Assembly: GCA_902493375.1 (NCBI GenBank)
Contig: CABUPH010000002.1
Location: 1-64,000 of the forward strand
DNA from: an uncultured Collinsella sp.
GTDB taxonomy: Bacteria; Actinomycetota; Coriobacteriia; Coriobacteriales; Coriobacteriaceae
DNA: 64,000 bases
Reading direction: 5' to 3'
Positions within the stretch are counted from its first letter, which is position 1. Each line of letters begins with the position of its first letter. Shown one piece after another: positions 52,890 through 62,014 of this stretch. A program made the position numbers and the translations under genes. The notes below the pieces were generated by a model, which ran no database searches, was not told where the DNA came from, and saw only the letters and a program-made list of their open reading frames with translations.

Positions 52890-54853
52890 GTGGGGTCGAA
52901 GCGTTGGTGGAATGCCCTGTTATCGTTGGAACGGCGGGCCACGTCGACCACGGTAAGTCGGCGCTCATCGAGGCGCTGACCGGTAAGAATCCCGACCGCT
53001 TGGAGGTCGAGCGTCTCCGTGGCATGACCGTGGAGCTCGGCTTTGGCGAGCTGGCGTTGCCGAGTGGCAAGATCGTTGGCCTGGTCGACGTGCCGGGCCA
53101 CGCGCATTACTTGCGCGCCATGGTGCAGGGCGCCACAGGTATCGACGTGGCCGTGCTGGTGGTTTCGGCCGTCGAGGGTGTGATGCCGCAGACCCGCGAG
53201 CACGTGCATGTGCTGGAGCTGCTGGGCGTCTCGCATATGGTGGTCGCGCTGACGATGTGCGACTTGGCCGATGCCGAGATGACCGAGCTTGCCGAGCTCG
53301 ATGTTGATGACTTTTTGTCGGGCACCGTGTTTGCGGGCGCGCCGATCGTTCCCGTGTCGTCAAAGACGGGCGAGGGGATTGATGCGCTGCTGGCAGCGCT
53401 CGACGAGTGCGTTGACGCCTGTTGGGCTGCCTGTCGCGATCGCGCCGAGCGAACCGACGCCGCGCCGCGCCTGCCGATCGATCGCTGCTTTACGATCAAG
53501 GGTGCCGGCACCGTCGTGACGGGTACGCTGCACGACGCGCCGGTTGCGGTGGGCGATGAGCTGGTCGCGCTGCCGTCGCGCACGGTCTGTCGTGTGCGCG
53601 GGATTCAGGTTCATGGTGACACGCAGCGGGCGTTGCCCGGTCAGCGCGTGGCACTCAACCTGGTGGGCGACGGTGCCGCTTCGCTCGATCGCGGCGAGAT
53701 GCTTGGCGTGGAAGGCCGTTTTGGCCAGACGCTGCGCTTTATGATGACGTTGACCTACCTGGGCCGTGAGGGCGCCAAGCCGCGCGTGCTCGAGTCGGGC
53801 GCGCGTGTGCACGTGATGGCGGGTACGGCCGAGGTCGTCGGCCGCATCATGTTCATGGAGGGCGAGGCCCCCATGGCGGTGGGCGAGACCCGTAATGTTC
53901 AGGTACGATTGGAAAACTCGCTGCCGCTACGTGCCGGGGACCATGCCGTGGTGCTGTCCTATTCGCCCGTGATGCTTATTGGCGGCGGGCGTGTGCTGCT
54001 TTCGCGCTGCCGTCGCTCGCGCGAGCTTGCCGAAGGGGAGCGTGTGCTGTATACGGCACTCGAGTCCGGCGATATCGCGGGCGGTGTGGGCGCTTGGCTG
54101 GCGCTGCAGACGCTGCCGGTTGCGGCCGTTGATGTTGCCGAGGCTTTGGATCTTGGTGTCGGCGAGGTCGATGCCGCACTGCGCGGGTTGGTGGCGCAGG
54201 GCGCTGCTCGCGCGCTTGCTGGCTCGGATGGCTCGCTGTATGCAGATTCTTCCGCGCTCGACGCCGCGATGGATTCACTGGCGGCGACCCTGTCAGCCAT
54301 GCACGCGGCGGCTCCCAAGGAGACGGGCTTTACGCCCGGCGCCGTTGCCCATGCTGCGTGGCCTGCCGCTGATGATGGCGTTGCCGCGGCTCTGATTGCC
54401 GAGGGCTGCTCGCGTGGCGTGTGTGCCGCCGAGGGTGCCGAGGTATTCGACCCGCACTCCGCTGCCGCCGCGGCGCGTGTGGTGCGCGAGGCCTGCGAAC
54501 GTATCGTTGCCTTGCTGGACGAAGCCGGCCTCGATGCACCGACGTTGCCCGAAGTGGGCGAGCAGTTGCAGCTCGATCGCGACACCATGACGTGTGCCCT
54601 GCGCGAGCTTTCGCTCAATCGCTCGATCGTTAAGGTCGAGCGCGACGTTGCCCTGTCTGCCGCCGCCGAGGCCCATGCGCGTGAGCTCGTCGCCGCCGCC
54701 ATTGAGGCAGCCGGCGACGCAGCCACCACGAGCGTGCTGCGTGAGGCTCTGGGCGTGTCGCGCAAACGTGCCATCAGCATCTTGGAGCACCTGGATGCCG
54801 TGCGCTTTACGGTGCTCGACAAGGAGGCCGGCGGCCTGAGGTCCCTGCGCTAG
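52886..54853 (+). CDS. selB: selenocysteine-specific elongation factor SelB
   Basis: A 655-residue GTPase that brings Sec-tRNA(Sec) to UGA codons next to a SECIS hairpin. P-loop is GHVDHGKS (residues 18-25), switch II DVPGHAHYLRAM, then the NKCD-equivalent TMCDLAD. EF-Tu-like domains 2 and 3 follow, and the last ~250 residues are winged-helix repeats that bind SECIS. ATG 52886 overlaps the selA stop. tRNA-Sec is encoded 36 bases downstream. Confidence 0.95.
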   Translation: MSGVEALVECPVIVGTAGHVDHGKSALIEALTGKNPDRLEVERLRGMTVELGFGELALPSGKIVGLVDVPGHAHYLRAMVQGATGIDVAVLVVSAVEGVMPQTREHVHVLELLGVSHMVVALTMCDLADAEMTELAELDVDDFLSGTVFAGAPIVPVSSKTGEGIDALLAALDECVDACWAACRDRAERTDAAPRLPIDRCFTIKGAGTVVTGTLHDAPVAVGDELVALPSRTVCRVRGIQVHGDTQRALPGQRVALNLVGDGAASLDRGEMLGVEGRFGQTLRFMMTLTYLGREGAKPRVLESGARVHVMAGTAEVVGRIMFMEGEAPMAVGETRNVQVRLENSLPLRAGDHAVVLSYSPVMLIGGGRVLLSRCRRSRELAEGERVLYTALESGDIAGGVGAWLALQTLPVAAVDVAEALDLGVGEVDAALRGLVAQGAARALAGSDGSLYADSSALDAAMDSLAATLSAMHAAAPKETGFTPGAVAHAAWPAADDGVAAALIAEGCSRGVCAAEGAEVFDPHSAAAAARVVREACERIVALLDEAGLDAPTLPEVGEQLQLDRDTMTCALRELSLNRSIVKVERDVALSAAAEAHARELVAAAIEAAGDAATTSVLREALGVSRKRAISILEHLDAVRFTVLDKEAGGLRSLR

Positions 54854-54889
54854 ATTGGCTGCTCGGTTTGGTAAAATACCGCCGCACTT

Positions 54890-54986
54890 GGGAACGGATG
54901 GGCTCCGGTGGGCTCCGCGGTCCTCAAAACCGTTGCGAGGCGTGCAAAACGTCTTGGATGTGTTCGATTCACATACGTTCCCGCCA
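54890..54986 (+). tRNA. selC: selenocysteine tRNA (tRNA-Sec, anticodon TCA)
   Basis: A 97-nt RNA with encoded CCA. The acceptor strands are GGGAACGG (54890-54897) and ACGTTCCC (54975-54982): seven pairs plus a G-A mismatch in the eighth position. The 6-bp D stem GGGCTC/GGGCTC (with wobbles) closes the 4-base loop CGGT. The anticodon stem is GCGGT/ACCGT with loop CCTCAAA, anticodon TCA at 54924-54926. A 7-bp variable arm (from 54936) and T arm ATGTG-TTCGATT-CACAT follow. The 8+5 acceptor/T plan, long D stem and long variable arm are diagnostic. Confidence 0.95.
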
Positions 54987-54994
54987 TACGCTAC

Positions 54995-55050
54995 CAGCGC
55001 TTTTGTGCTCGCGGTCTTGCTGCGTGCCGCAAAGGCGCTGTTTTGTTTTT
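54995..55050 (+). terminator. terminator after tRNA-Sec
   Basis: CAGCGCTTTTG (54995-55005) pairs with CAAAGGCGCTG (55030-55040) with two G-U pairs. A long TTTTGTTTTT run follows. Confidence 0.78.
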
Positions 55051-55141
55051 GCATGGGTTTGCCGTGTTGTCTGCCTTGTCGCCTACGGCAATTGGTCCCG
55101 TGCGTTGGGCTTTGAACGTTCCGATGGAGGTGTTTTGCCGT

Positions 55142-55774
55142 ATGACTACCGTAAGACGTGCCGATCTTTCTTGTGTTGTCCAGGCGGGCGGGCTGTCCTC
55201 GCGCATGGGCCGTGACAAGGCACGGATGTTGTTTTGCGGCGAGCCCTTGATCGAACGCGTACTGTGCCGCCTGGCTCAGGTTGCCGGCGAGCTGGTCGTG
55301 ACGACTTCGCGTCCCAGCGAGCTTGCCTATCTTGAGGAGCACGCGTTTGGCGGCCTGGTGCCGCGTGTGGTGGCGGACCTTGAAGGACCGGCGGGTGCCA
55401 TGCGCGGCATCGCGAGCTCGTTGGTTGCGGCCCGATTGCCGCTCGTGGCGATTGTCGCCTGCGATATGCCGTTTGTCTCGCCGGAACTTATCGGCGCGCT
55501 TGCCGATCGTGCCGAGGCCGAGGCGCTCGACGTGTGCGTGCCGCGCGAGGAGCGTTGGATTGAGCCGCTTTGCGCCGTCTGGCGCCGTGACGCGTGTGCG
55601 CCGGTTGCCCAAGAGCTGCTCGCCTGCGACCGCCAGCGTATTCGCTGCCTGATCAATCGCGTTCAGGCTGGTTATATGGATGAGCCGCAAATCGTTGAGG
55701 CCGCGGGCTCGACGCTCTGCTTCGAAAACGTCAATACGCCCGAGGAGTTTGCGGCGGCCGAGTTACTCGTCTAG
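55142..55774 (+). CDS. mobA: molybdenum cofactor guanylyltransferase MobA
   Basis: A 210-residue enzyme that adds GMP from GTP to Moco, giving the MGD cofactor needed by FdhF and the orphan oxidoreductase. The nucleotide-binding VVQAGGLSSRMGRDKA loop (about residues 12-27) and the ACDMPF motif are typical. Start ATG 55142 has GGAGGTG 11 bases upstream, which is long; the ATG seven codons earlier overlaps that site. It follows the tRNA-Sec terminator and precedes the second DUF3343 gene by 15 bases. Confidence 0.88.
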   Translation: MTTVRRADLSCVVQAGGLSSRMGRDKARMLFCGEPLIERVLCRLAQVAGELVVTTSRPSELAYLEEHAFGGLVPRVVADLEGPAGAMRGIASSLVAARLPLVAIVACDMPFVSPELIGALADRAEAEALDVCVPREERWIEPLCAVWRRDACAPVAQELLACDRQRIRCLINRVQAGYMDEPQIVEAAGSTLCFENVNTPEEFAAAELLV

Positions 55775-55789
55775 ACGATTGGAGTTGCC

Positions 55790-56185
55790 ATGTCTCACGA
55801 TATTTGTCCCGACACGGGAGAACCTTGCACTTGCGACGGGTCCGAACCCTGTACCTGCGGTTGCGGTGGCTGTGGACATACTGCGGAAGAGGAAGCGGCC
55901 GCCGCGGCGTATCGCGATGCACACCGCGAAGGCCCGTCCGGTGATGCTCTCGACCATGAACGCAAGATCATCGTTTCGTTCGATAGCACCTTCGATGTGA
56001 TGGAATGCGAGCAGCTGTGCCTTGCCGCCGGTGTGCCCGGGCGCATCATGCCGCTTCCCGGCTCCATCACCGCCGGCTGCGGGCTGTGCTGGGCCATGCC
56101 GTTCTCGGGCGACGCCCTCGCCGCCTTCCGCGCTGTCACCGAGGGCCGCGTAATCCCCGCCGACTACCATCAGCTCCTCCTCTAA
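55790..56185 (+). CDS. DUF3343 protein with cysteine-rich N-terminus
   Basis: A 131-residue protein. The C-terminal ~75 residues are a DUF3343 domain (IIVSFDSTFDVMECEQLC, GVPGRIMPLPG and AGCGLCW), paralogous to the protein at 29097-29348. The first 30 residues are an added segment with eight cysteines in CPDTG-x-PCTCDG-x-x-PCTCGCGGCGH, a likely metal- or selenium-binding site, followed by an alanine/glutamate linker. The Shine-Dalgarno and leader (TTGGAGTTGCCATG) are identical to those of the paralogue. It lies directly after mobA, hinting at a role in molybdoenzyme maturation. Confidence 0.75.
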   Translation: MSHDICPDTGEPCTCDGSEPCTCGCGGCGHTAEEEAAAAAYRDAHREGPSGDALDHERKIIVSFDSTFDVMECEQLCLAAGVPGRIMPLPGSITAGCGLCWAMPFSGDALAAFRAVTEGRVIPADYHQLLL

Positions 56186-56197
56186 CCACCAACATCA

Positions 56198-56226
56198 CCA
56201 CAAAGGTGCCTGTCCCCAATGTGGTG
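56198..56226. repeat. imperfect palindrome, possibly a distant family A repeat
   Basis: ACCACA and TGTGGT flank AAGGTGCCTGTCCCCAA; the layout (short G-rich arm, CTG/CCTG centre, gene-end position) resembles the 31-nt repeats at 8139 and 25246, but the identity is low. It is the only structure seen in the 257 bases before gdhA. Confidence 0.3.
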
Positions 56227-56442
56227 GCTTGGAACACGTGGACGAAACAGGTTTGAAACACAGGTTTTGCACGTCAGGCACTCAAAAACGCTTCTACCTG
56301 CATCGTAATCAAAACGAAACATCTGCTCGTCGGCTTATGCGTAACTTTGCTGCAACAGTGCGATATTATCCATACTCGATAAAGCTCGCGGCGCATGGGG
56401 CGCCTCGAACGACACTTTTCTTTTCCATCAATTGGAGGAAGC

Positions 56443-57798
56443 ATGAGCTACACGCAGAAAGTTCTCGACGAGCTCAAGGCCCGCTATCCCGAGCAGCCTG
56501 AGTTCATCCAGGCCGCGACCGAGATCCTCGGCACCATCCAGCCGGCGCTCGACGCCCACCCCGAGTACGAGGAGGCCGCCCTGCTGGAGCGCCTCGTCGA
56601 GCCCGAGCGCATCGTTATGTTCCGTGTCCCTTGGGTCGACGACCAGGGCAAGGTCCAGGTCAACCGCGGTTACCGCGTCGAGTTCAACTCTGCCATTGGA
56701 CCCTACAAGGGCGGCCTGCGCTTTAACCCGACGGTCACCCTGGGCATGCTCAAGTTCCTGGGCCTGGAGCAGATCCTCAAGAACAGCCTGACCACCCTTC
56801 CCATGGGCGGCGGCAAGGGCGGTTCCGACTTTGACCCCAAGGGCAAGTCCAACAACGAGATCATGCACTTCTGCCAGTCCTTCATGACCGAGCTCTATCG
56901 CCACATTGGCCCCAACACCGACGTTCCCGCCGGTGACCTGGGCGTTGGCGGCCGCGAGGTTGCCTACCTGTTTGGTCAGTACAAGCGCCTGACCAACGAG
57001 TGGACCGGCGCCCTCACCGGCAAGGGTCTCTCCTTTGGCGGCTCGCTTGCCCGTACCGAGGCCACCGGTTACGGTCTGGTCTACTTTGTGGACGAGTACC
57101 TCAAGAGCCGCGGCGACTCCTTCGAGGGCAAGAACGTCGTCGTTCACGGCTCCGGTAACGTCGCTATCTACGCAGTCCAGAAGGTCGCCCAGCTCGGCGG
57201 CAAGGTGCTCGCCTGCTCCGACACCCACGGCTGGGTCGAGGATCCCGACGGCATCGACTACACCGTGCTCGAGCATGTCTACAACAAGAAGCGCTCCGGC
57301 CACGACAAGGGCGTCACGCTCGCCATGTACGTTGACGAGAAGCCCAGCGCCGTGTGGCACGAGGGTGACGGCCGCGGCGTGTGGCAGCTTCCCTGCGACA
57401 TCGCGCTGCCCTGCGCTCGCGAGAACACGCTGCTGCTCGAGGACGCCCAGGCGCTCGTCGCCAACGGCTGCAAGGTGGTCGGCGAGGGCGCGAACATGCC
57501 CACGACCATCGAGGCCACGACCTACTTCCAGGAGAACGGCGTCGCCTTTATGCCCGGAAAGGCTGCCAACGCCGGCGGCGTGCTCGTGTCCGGCCTGGAG
57601 ATGAGCCAGAACGCCGAGCACCTGTCTTGGACCTTCGAGGAGGTCGACGGCAAGCTCGAGCAGCTCATGCGCGGCATGTTCCACAACGTGGACGACACCG
57701 CCAAGGAGTACGGCGAGGAGGGCAACTTCGTCATGGGCGCCAACATCGCCGGCTTCCTGAAGGTCGCCGATGCCATGCTCGCCCAGGGCGTCTGCTAA
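56443..57798 (+). CDS. gdhA: glutamate dehydrogenase
   Basis: A 451-residue hexameric-type glutamate dehydrogenase interconverting 2-oxoglutarate plus ammonia and glutamate. Signature PYKGGLRFNPTVTLGMLKFLGLEQ and PMGGGKGGSDFDPKGKS contain the substrate lysines, and VHGSGNVAIYA is the nucleotide-binding loop. The sequence resembles the NADP-linked biosynthetic group; coenzyme choice was not proven. ATG 56443 follows TTGGAGGAAG. Terminator at 57825-57858. Confidence 0.95.
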   Translation: MSYTQKVLDELKARYPEQPEFIQAATEILGTIQPALDAHPEYEEAALLERLVEPERIVMFRVPWVDDQGKVQVNRGYRVEFNSAIGPYKGGLRFNPTVTLGMLKFLGLEQILKNSLTTLPMGGGKGGSDFDPKGKSNNEIMHFCQSFMTELYRHIGPNTDVPAGDLGVGGREVAYLFGQYKRLTNEWTGALTGKGLSFGGSLARTEATGYGLVYFVDEYLKSRGDSFEGKNVVVHGSGNVAIYAVQKVAQLGGKVLACSDTHGWVEDPDGIDYTVLEHVYNKKRSGHDKGVTLAMYVDEKPSAVWHEGDGRGVWQLPCDIALPCARENTLLLEDAQALVANGCKVVGEGANMPTTIEATTYFQENGVAFMPGKAANAGGVLVSGLEMSQNAEHLSWTFEEVDGKLEQLMRGMFHNVDDTAKEYGEEGNFVMGANIAGFLKVADAMLAQGVC

Positions 57799-57824
57799 AT
57801 CTTCGCTTGATATAGCATCGCGGA

Positions 57825-57858
57825 AGGCTCCCAGTCATTTTGGCTGGGAGCCTTTTTT
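57825..57858 (+). terminator. terminator of gdhA
   Basis: AAGGCTCCCAG pairs with CTGGGAGCCTT around 9 bases, then TTTT. Confidence 0.93.
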
Positions 57859-57953
57859 GATCCGCATGCGACGGCGGAAATCGGATCATTTTGTCCCGAC
57901 ACGAGCTGTGCCCCCTCGTTTGGTACACTTAAAGGTACTGGACAAGTGAAGAG

Positions 57954-58868
57954 ATGGGGGAGAACGTGCTCAAGTTCGGTACCTACGTCCGTGTTGGAAA
58001 CGCGGCCGAAGCCTATGAGCTCTTACAGAAGAACCGCAACAACAAGATTGTGGGCGGCGGCATCTGGATGCGCCTGGGTTCGCGTCGCGTGGCGACGGCG
58101 ATTGACCTTTCGGCCTGCGGACTCGATCAGATCGAGGAGACCGAGACCGAGTTTCGCATCGGTGCCATGTGTACCCTGCGCCAGCTCGAGCGTCATGCCG
58201 AGCTCAACGCGCTTGTCAACAATGTCTTTGAGTTTGCCGTCCACGATATCGTGGGCGTTCAGCTGCGCAACACCGCCACGGTGGGCGGCAGCATCTACGG
58301 TCGCTTTGGCTTCTCGGACGTGCTCTCGGCCTTTTTGGCGCTCGATTCCTATGTTGAGCTGACGGGCGCCGGCCGCGTGCCGCTTGCCGAGTTTGTGAAC
58401 ATGGGCTACGTACGCGACGTGATCGAGCACGTGGTGGTCATCAAACACGACTACAACGCGAGCTACGAGGCCGTGCGCAAGGCTGCGACCGACTTCCCCT
58501 CCTTAAACGTCACCGCCGCCTGGTGGGATAACACCTGGCATGTCACCGTGGGCGCTCGACCGCTGCGCGCGACCCTGCTGCAGGGCGAGGCGTGTGGCCT
58601 TGCCGCCGAGCAGCCTTCCGAGGACGAGCTGCGCGCCCTGGCCGCATCCGTGCGCTCGCTGAGCTACGGCACCAACCTGTGGGGCTCTGCCGAGTATCGC
58701 CGCCGCATTTCGGCCCCGCTCGCCATCCAGGCTGTGCGTCGCGCCGCCGGCATCGAGCTTTCGGCCGTGCTTGCCCGCGAGCTCGAGACCGTGCAGATCC
58801 CCAAGTTTGCCACGGACGAGTATTCCTGTCGCCGCGTGCCCGGCGTCGATTCTAGCGAGGTGCGCTAA
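57954..58868 (+). CDS. molybdenum hydroxylase FAD-binding subunit
   Basis: A 304-residue XdhB/CoxM-type flavoprotein subunit. FAD-binding features are KIVGGGIWMRLGSRRVATAIDLS (first loop) and RNTATVGGSIYGRFGFSD (second loop). It passes electrons between the FeS clusters of the partner and an acceptor. ATG 57954 has only a weak GAAG upstream; GTG 57966 just after GGGGGAG is an alternative start. Its TAA overlaps the following ATG, giving a two-gene operon. Confidence 0.85.
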   Translation: MGENVLKFGTYVRVGNAAEAYELLQKNRNNKIVGGGIWMRLGSRRVATAIDLSACGLDQIEETETEFRIGAMCTLRQLERHAELNALVNNVFEFAVHDIVGVQLRNTATVGGSIYGRFGFSDVLSAFLALDSYVELTGAGRVPLAEFVNMGYVRDVIEHVVVIKHDYNASYEAVRKAATDFPSLNVTAAWWDNTWHVTVGARPLRATLLQGEACGLAAEQPSEDELRALAASVRSLSYGTNLWGSAEYRRRISAPLAIQAVRRAAGIELSAVLARELETVQIPKFATDEYSCRRVPGVDSSEVR

Positions 58869-61699
58869 TGGCTGCCAAACTCATCGATCTTTCCTTTACG
58901 CTCAACGGCCGCAAGGTCAAGGTTCAGATTGCCCCCGACACCATGCTCTTTGCACTGTTACGCGAGCAGGGTTGTGCGTCGGTGCGCTGCGCCTGTGAGA
59001 CCACCAACTGCGGCCTGTGCACGGTGTGGCTCGACGGCGACCCGGTGCTGAGCTGCTCGGTTCCCGCCGCCCGTGTTGAGGGACACACCATCACCACGCT
59101 TGAGGGCCTTAAGGCCGAGTCCGAGGCTCTCGCCCGTGCGATGGCTGCCGAAGGCGCTGAGCAGTGCGGTTTTTGCGCCCCCGGCCTTATCATGAACGTG
59201 CTGGCGCTCGCCCGTGCCGCCAAGGAGGACCCGAGCCTCGTCGCCACGCGCGAGGAGCTCTCGCGCCAGCTCGCCGGCAACCTGTGCCGCTGCAGCGGCT
59301 ACGAGAGCCAGCTGCGCGCAATCGTCCGTTTCCTCAACGAGTCCGGCGTGCAGGTGGGCTTTGAGATGCCCGAGCTGCCCGTCAACGACACGAGCTCCGA
59401 CGGTGTCGCGTACAAGCAGATTACCCACAAGCAGCCCAAGAAGGACTCGAAGGCTCTGCTCGAGGGCAGTCCCGTCTACACGGGCGATATGGTGCCCGCC
59501 GGCGCGCTCATCGTCAAACTCAAGCGAAGCCCGTATGCCCGCGCCAAGATTCGCTCCATCGATACGTCGCGCGCCCTGAAGGTGCCCGGCGTGGTGGGCG
59601 TCTACACCTACGAGGACGTGCCCAAGCGCCGCTTTACCATCGCCGGCCAGAGCTATCCGCAGCCGAGTCCTTACGACCGCCTGATCCTCGAGAACCTCGT
59701 ACGCTACCAAAACGAGGAGGTGGCGATCGTCGCCGCCGAGACCGAGGAGGCCGCCGACAAGGCGCTCAAGCTCATTAAGGTCGACTACGAGGTGCTCGAG
59801 CCCCTGCTCGACTTTACCCAGGCACTCGATAACGACATCGTAGTCCACCCCGAGGGCGACGTGACCTTTATGTTCCCGCAGGGCGGCGACGTCCCGCGCA
59901 ACTTGGTATGCAGCGGTACCAGCGACTTTGGCGACTTGGACGAGGCCTTTGCCCAGAGCGACATCGTCTTCACCCGTACCTACACCAGCCAGGCCACGCA
60001 GACCGCGCCCATGGAGACCTTCCGAGCCTTCGCGACGACCGACGCGTTTGGGCGTATCTCGGTGACCACCTCCACGCAGGTGCCCTTCCACGTGCGCCGC
60101 ATGGTCGCGCAGTCGCTCGACATTCCGCAGTCGCAGGTGCAAGTCATTAAGCCGCGCATCGGCGGCGGCTTTGGCTCCAAGCAGACGGGCTGCTGCGAGA
60201 TCTTCGTGGCATTCGTTACCCAGCAGACCGGCCGTCCGAGCTACTGCTGCTACACTCGCGAGGAGACCATCACCGCGGGCAACTCGCGCCACCAGATGCA
60301 GATGACCGTCAAGCTGGGCGCCATGAACGACGGCACCATCACGGCCATCGACCTGCACACGCTGTCCAACGCCGGCGCCTATGGCGAGCATGCCACCACG
60401 ACGATCGGCCTTTCGGGTCACAAGAGCCTGCCCATCTACAATCACGTGAAGGCGAGCCGCTTTAGCTGGGACGCCGTCTACACCAATACCAACCGTGGCG
60501 GCGCGTATCGTGGCTACGGTGCCACCCAGGGCCAGTTTGCCGTGGAGAGCGCCGTCAACGAGCTCGCCGACATGCTGCACATGGACCCGGCCGACCTGCG
60601 CCTTAAGAACATCGTGCGCGAGGGCGAGATCATGCCGCAGTACTACAACGAGAAGCTCAACGCCTGCGCACTCGACCGCTGCCTGCTGCGCGCGATGGAC
60701 ATGATCGGTTGGCGCGACAAGCCGCTGGCCGTCGACCTGGGCGATCGCGTGCGTGCTCTGGGCTGCGCGCTCACCATGCAGGGCTCGGGCATCTCCAACG
60801 TGGATATCGCCGGCATCGACATGCGCCTGGAAGAGGACGGCTTCATTACGATTTCGACCGGCGCCACCGACAACGGCATGGGCGTCGATACGATCCTGGC
60901 GCAGATTGCTGCCGAGGAGCTGGGCGTGGAGAGCTCGCTGATCGTGGTGCGCGGCGTGGACACCGACGTGTCGCCGTTCGATGCCGGCTCGTACGCGAGC
61001 TCGGGCACGTACGTGACAGGTCTGGCAGCCAAGAACGCCGCGACCGAGCTGCGTGAGAAGATCTGCGCCAAGGCCGCCCAGATGTGGGACGTGGACGCCG
61101 CCGATGTGGTCTTTGATGGTCAGTACGTGCGCCTGTCCGACGAGCGTGCCGCGCGCGAGCAGAACCGCTACCTCACGCTGCGCGACTTTGCCAACCTGTG
61201 CGTCAAGAACATCGCGGGCGGAGACGCTCTCACTTCGCATGCTTCTGCCTGCCTGCCAGTTTCGCCTCCGCCGTTTATGGCCGGCATTGCCGAGGTCGAG
61301 GTCGACAAGGCCACCGGCAAGGTGACTGTTGTGGATTACGCGGCGGCTGTGGACTGCGGCACCGTGATCAACGAGGCGCTCGCGCGCGTCCAGGCCGAGG
61401 GCGGCATTGCCCAGGGCATCGGCCACGCGCTCTACGAGATTGTCGAGCACGACGACCGCGGCCGTCTGCGCACCGGCAACTTTATGAGCTACAAGCTGCC
61501 CACGCGCCTGGATATCGGCAGCATTCGCGTGGCATTTGAGCCGAGCTACGAGCCGACGGGTCCGTTTGGCGCCAAGTCGATCGGCGAGGTCGTCATCAAC
61601 ACGCCGCTCGCCGCCGTGGCCTCGGCCGTAGCGCACGCCACCGGCCACCAGGTCCGCTCGCTGCCCATCACGCCCGAGAAGGCCCTGCTGGGGGAGTAG
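58868..61699 (+). CDS. fused [2Fe-2S]/molybdopterin subunit of a xanthine dehydrogenase-type hydroxylase
   Basis: A 943-residue fusion of the small FeS subunit (residues 1-165) and the Mo-binding subunit. Plant-type cluster ligands are Cys43, 48, 51 and 63; the second cluster uses CGFC and LCRC. The Mo half carries QTAPMETFRAF, RIGGGFGSKQ, AYRGYGATQGQFAVES and the catalytic GAKSIGE glutamate. The same fusion is known in selenium-dependent molybdenum hydroxylases, and selD, yedF, DUF3343 and a desulfurase-like gene lie in this window, so labile selenium at the Mo site is plausible but unproven. The substrate may be a purine or another N-heterocycle. Confidence 0.85.
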   Translation: MAAKLIDLSFTLNGRKVKVQIAPDTMLFALLREQGCASVRCACETTNCGLCTVWLDGDPVLSCSVPAARVEGHTITTLEGLKAESEALARAMAAEGAEQCGFCAPGLIMNVLALARAAKEDPSLVATREELSRQLAGNLCRCSGYESQLRAIVRFLNESGVQVGFEMPELPVNDTSSDGVAYKQITHKQPKKDSKALLEGSPVYTGDMVPAGALIVKLKRSPYARAKIRSIDTSRALKVPGVVGVYTYEDVPKRRFTIAGQSYPQPSPYDRLILENLVRYQNEEVAIVAAETEEAADKALKLIKVDYEVLEPLLDFTQALDNDIVVHPEGDVTFMFPQGGDVPRNLVCSGTSDFGDLDEAFAQSDIVFTRTYTSQATQTAPMETFRAFATTDAFGRISVTTSTQVPFHVRRMVAQSLDIPQSQVQVIKPRIGGGFGSKQTGCCEIFVAFVTQQTGRPSYCCYTREETITAGNSRHQMQMTVKLGAMNDGTITAIDLHTLSNAGAYGEHATTTIGLSGHKSLPIYNHVKASRFSWDAVYTNTNRGGAYRGYGATQGQFAVESAVNELADMLHMDPADLRLKNIVREGEIMPQYYNEKLNACALDRCLLRAMDMIGWRDKPLAVDLGDRVRALGCALTMQGSGISNVDIAGIDMRLEEDGFITISTGATDNGMGVDTILAQIAAEELGVESSLIVVRGVDTDVSPFDAGSYASSGTYVTGLAAKNAATELREKICAKAAQMWDVDAADVVFDGQYVRLSDERAAREQNRYLTLRDFANLCVKNIAGGDALTSHASACLPVSPPPFMAGIAEVEVDKATGKVTVVDYAAAVDCGTVINEALARVQAEGGIAQGIGHALYEIVEHDDRGRLRTGNFMSYKLPTRLDIGSIRVAFEPSYEPTGPFGAKSIGEVVINTPLAAVASAVAHATGHQVRSLPITPEKALLGE

Positions 61700-61728
61700 C
61701 GGGTCGGCGAACAAGTCGTAATTTGCGG

Positions 61729-61753
61729 GGCGGGGCAACTCGCCCCGCCTTTT
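61729..61753 (+). terminator. terminator of the molybdenum hydroxylase operon
   Basis: GGCGGGGC pairs with GCCCCGCC around AACTC, then TTTT. Confidence 0.85.
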
Positions 61754-61839
61754 GCACTCGTGGTGAGGTCGTGAGCCTGTAAAAGGTGTGCGTGCGCTTG
61801 CCGTTCGTATCTGCTATCATTCCTAGTCTGTGCGCTCAT

Positions 61840-61923
61840 GCGGGCGTGGCGGAATTGGTAGACGCGCCAGATTTAGGTTCTGGTGGGATTCCCGTGAAGG
61901 TTCGAGTCCTTTCGCCCGCACCA
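61840..61923 (+). tRNA. tRNA-Leu(TAG)
   Basis: An 84-nt class II tRNA with long variable arm and encoded CCA. Acceptor GCGGGCG/CGCCCGC, anticodon stem CCAGA/TCTGG with TTTAGGT giving TAG, T loop TTCGAGT. A TATCAT box lies at 61815-61820. Confidence 0.95.
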
Positions 61924-62014
61924 ACGCACCAGCGTCGGTCTCGGCCGTCGCGACACTTTGTTGCATAAAGGTACCAGCACCTCAGATAAGCTGGGCAGTA
62001 TGAGGAGGAACGTG

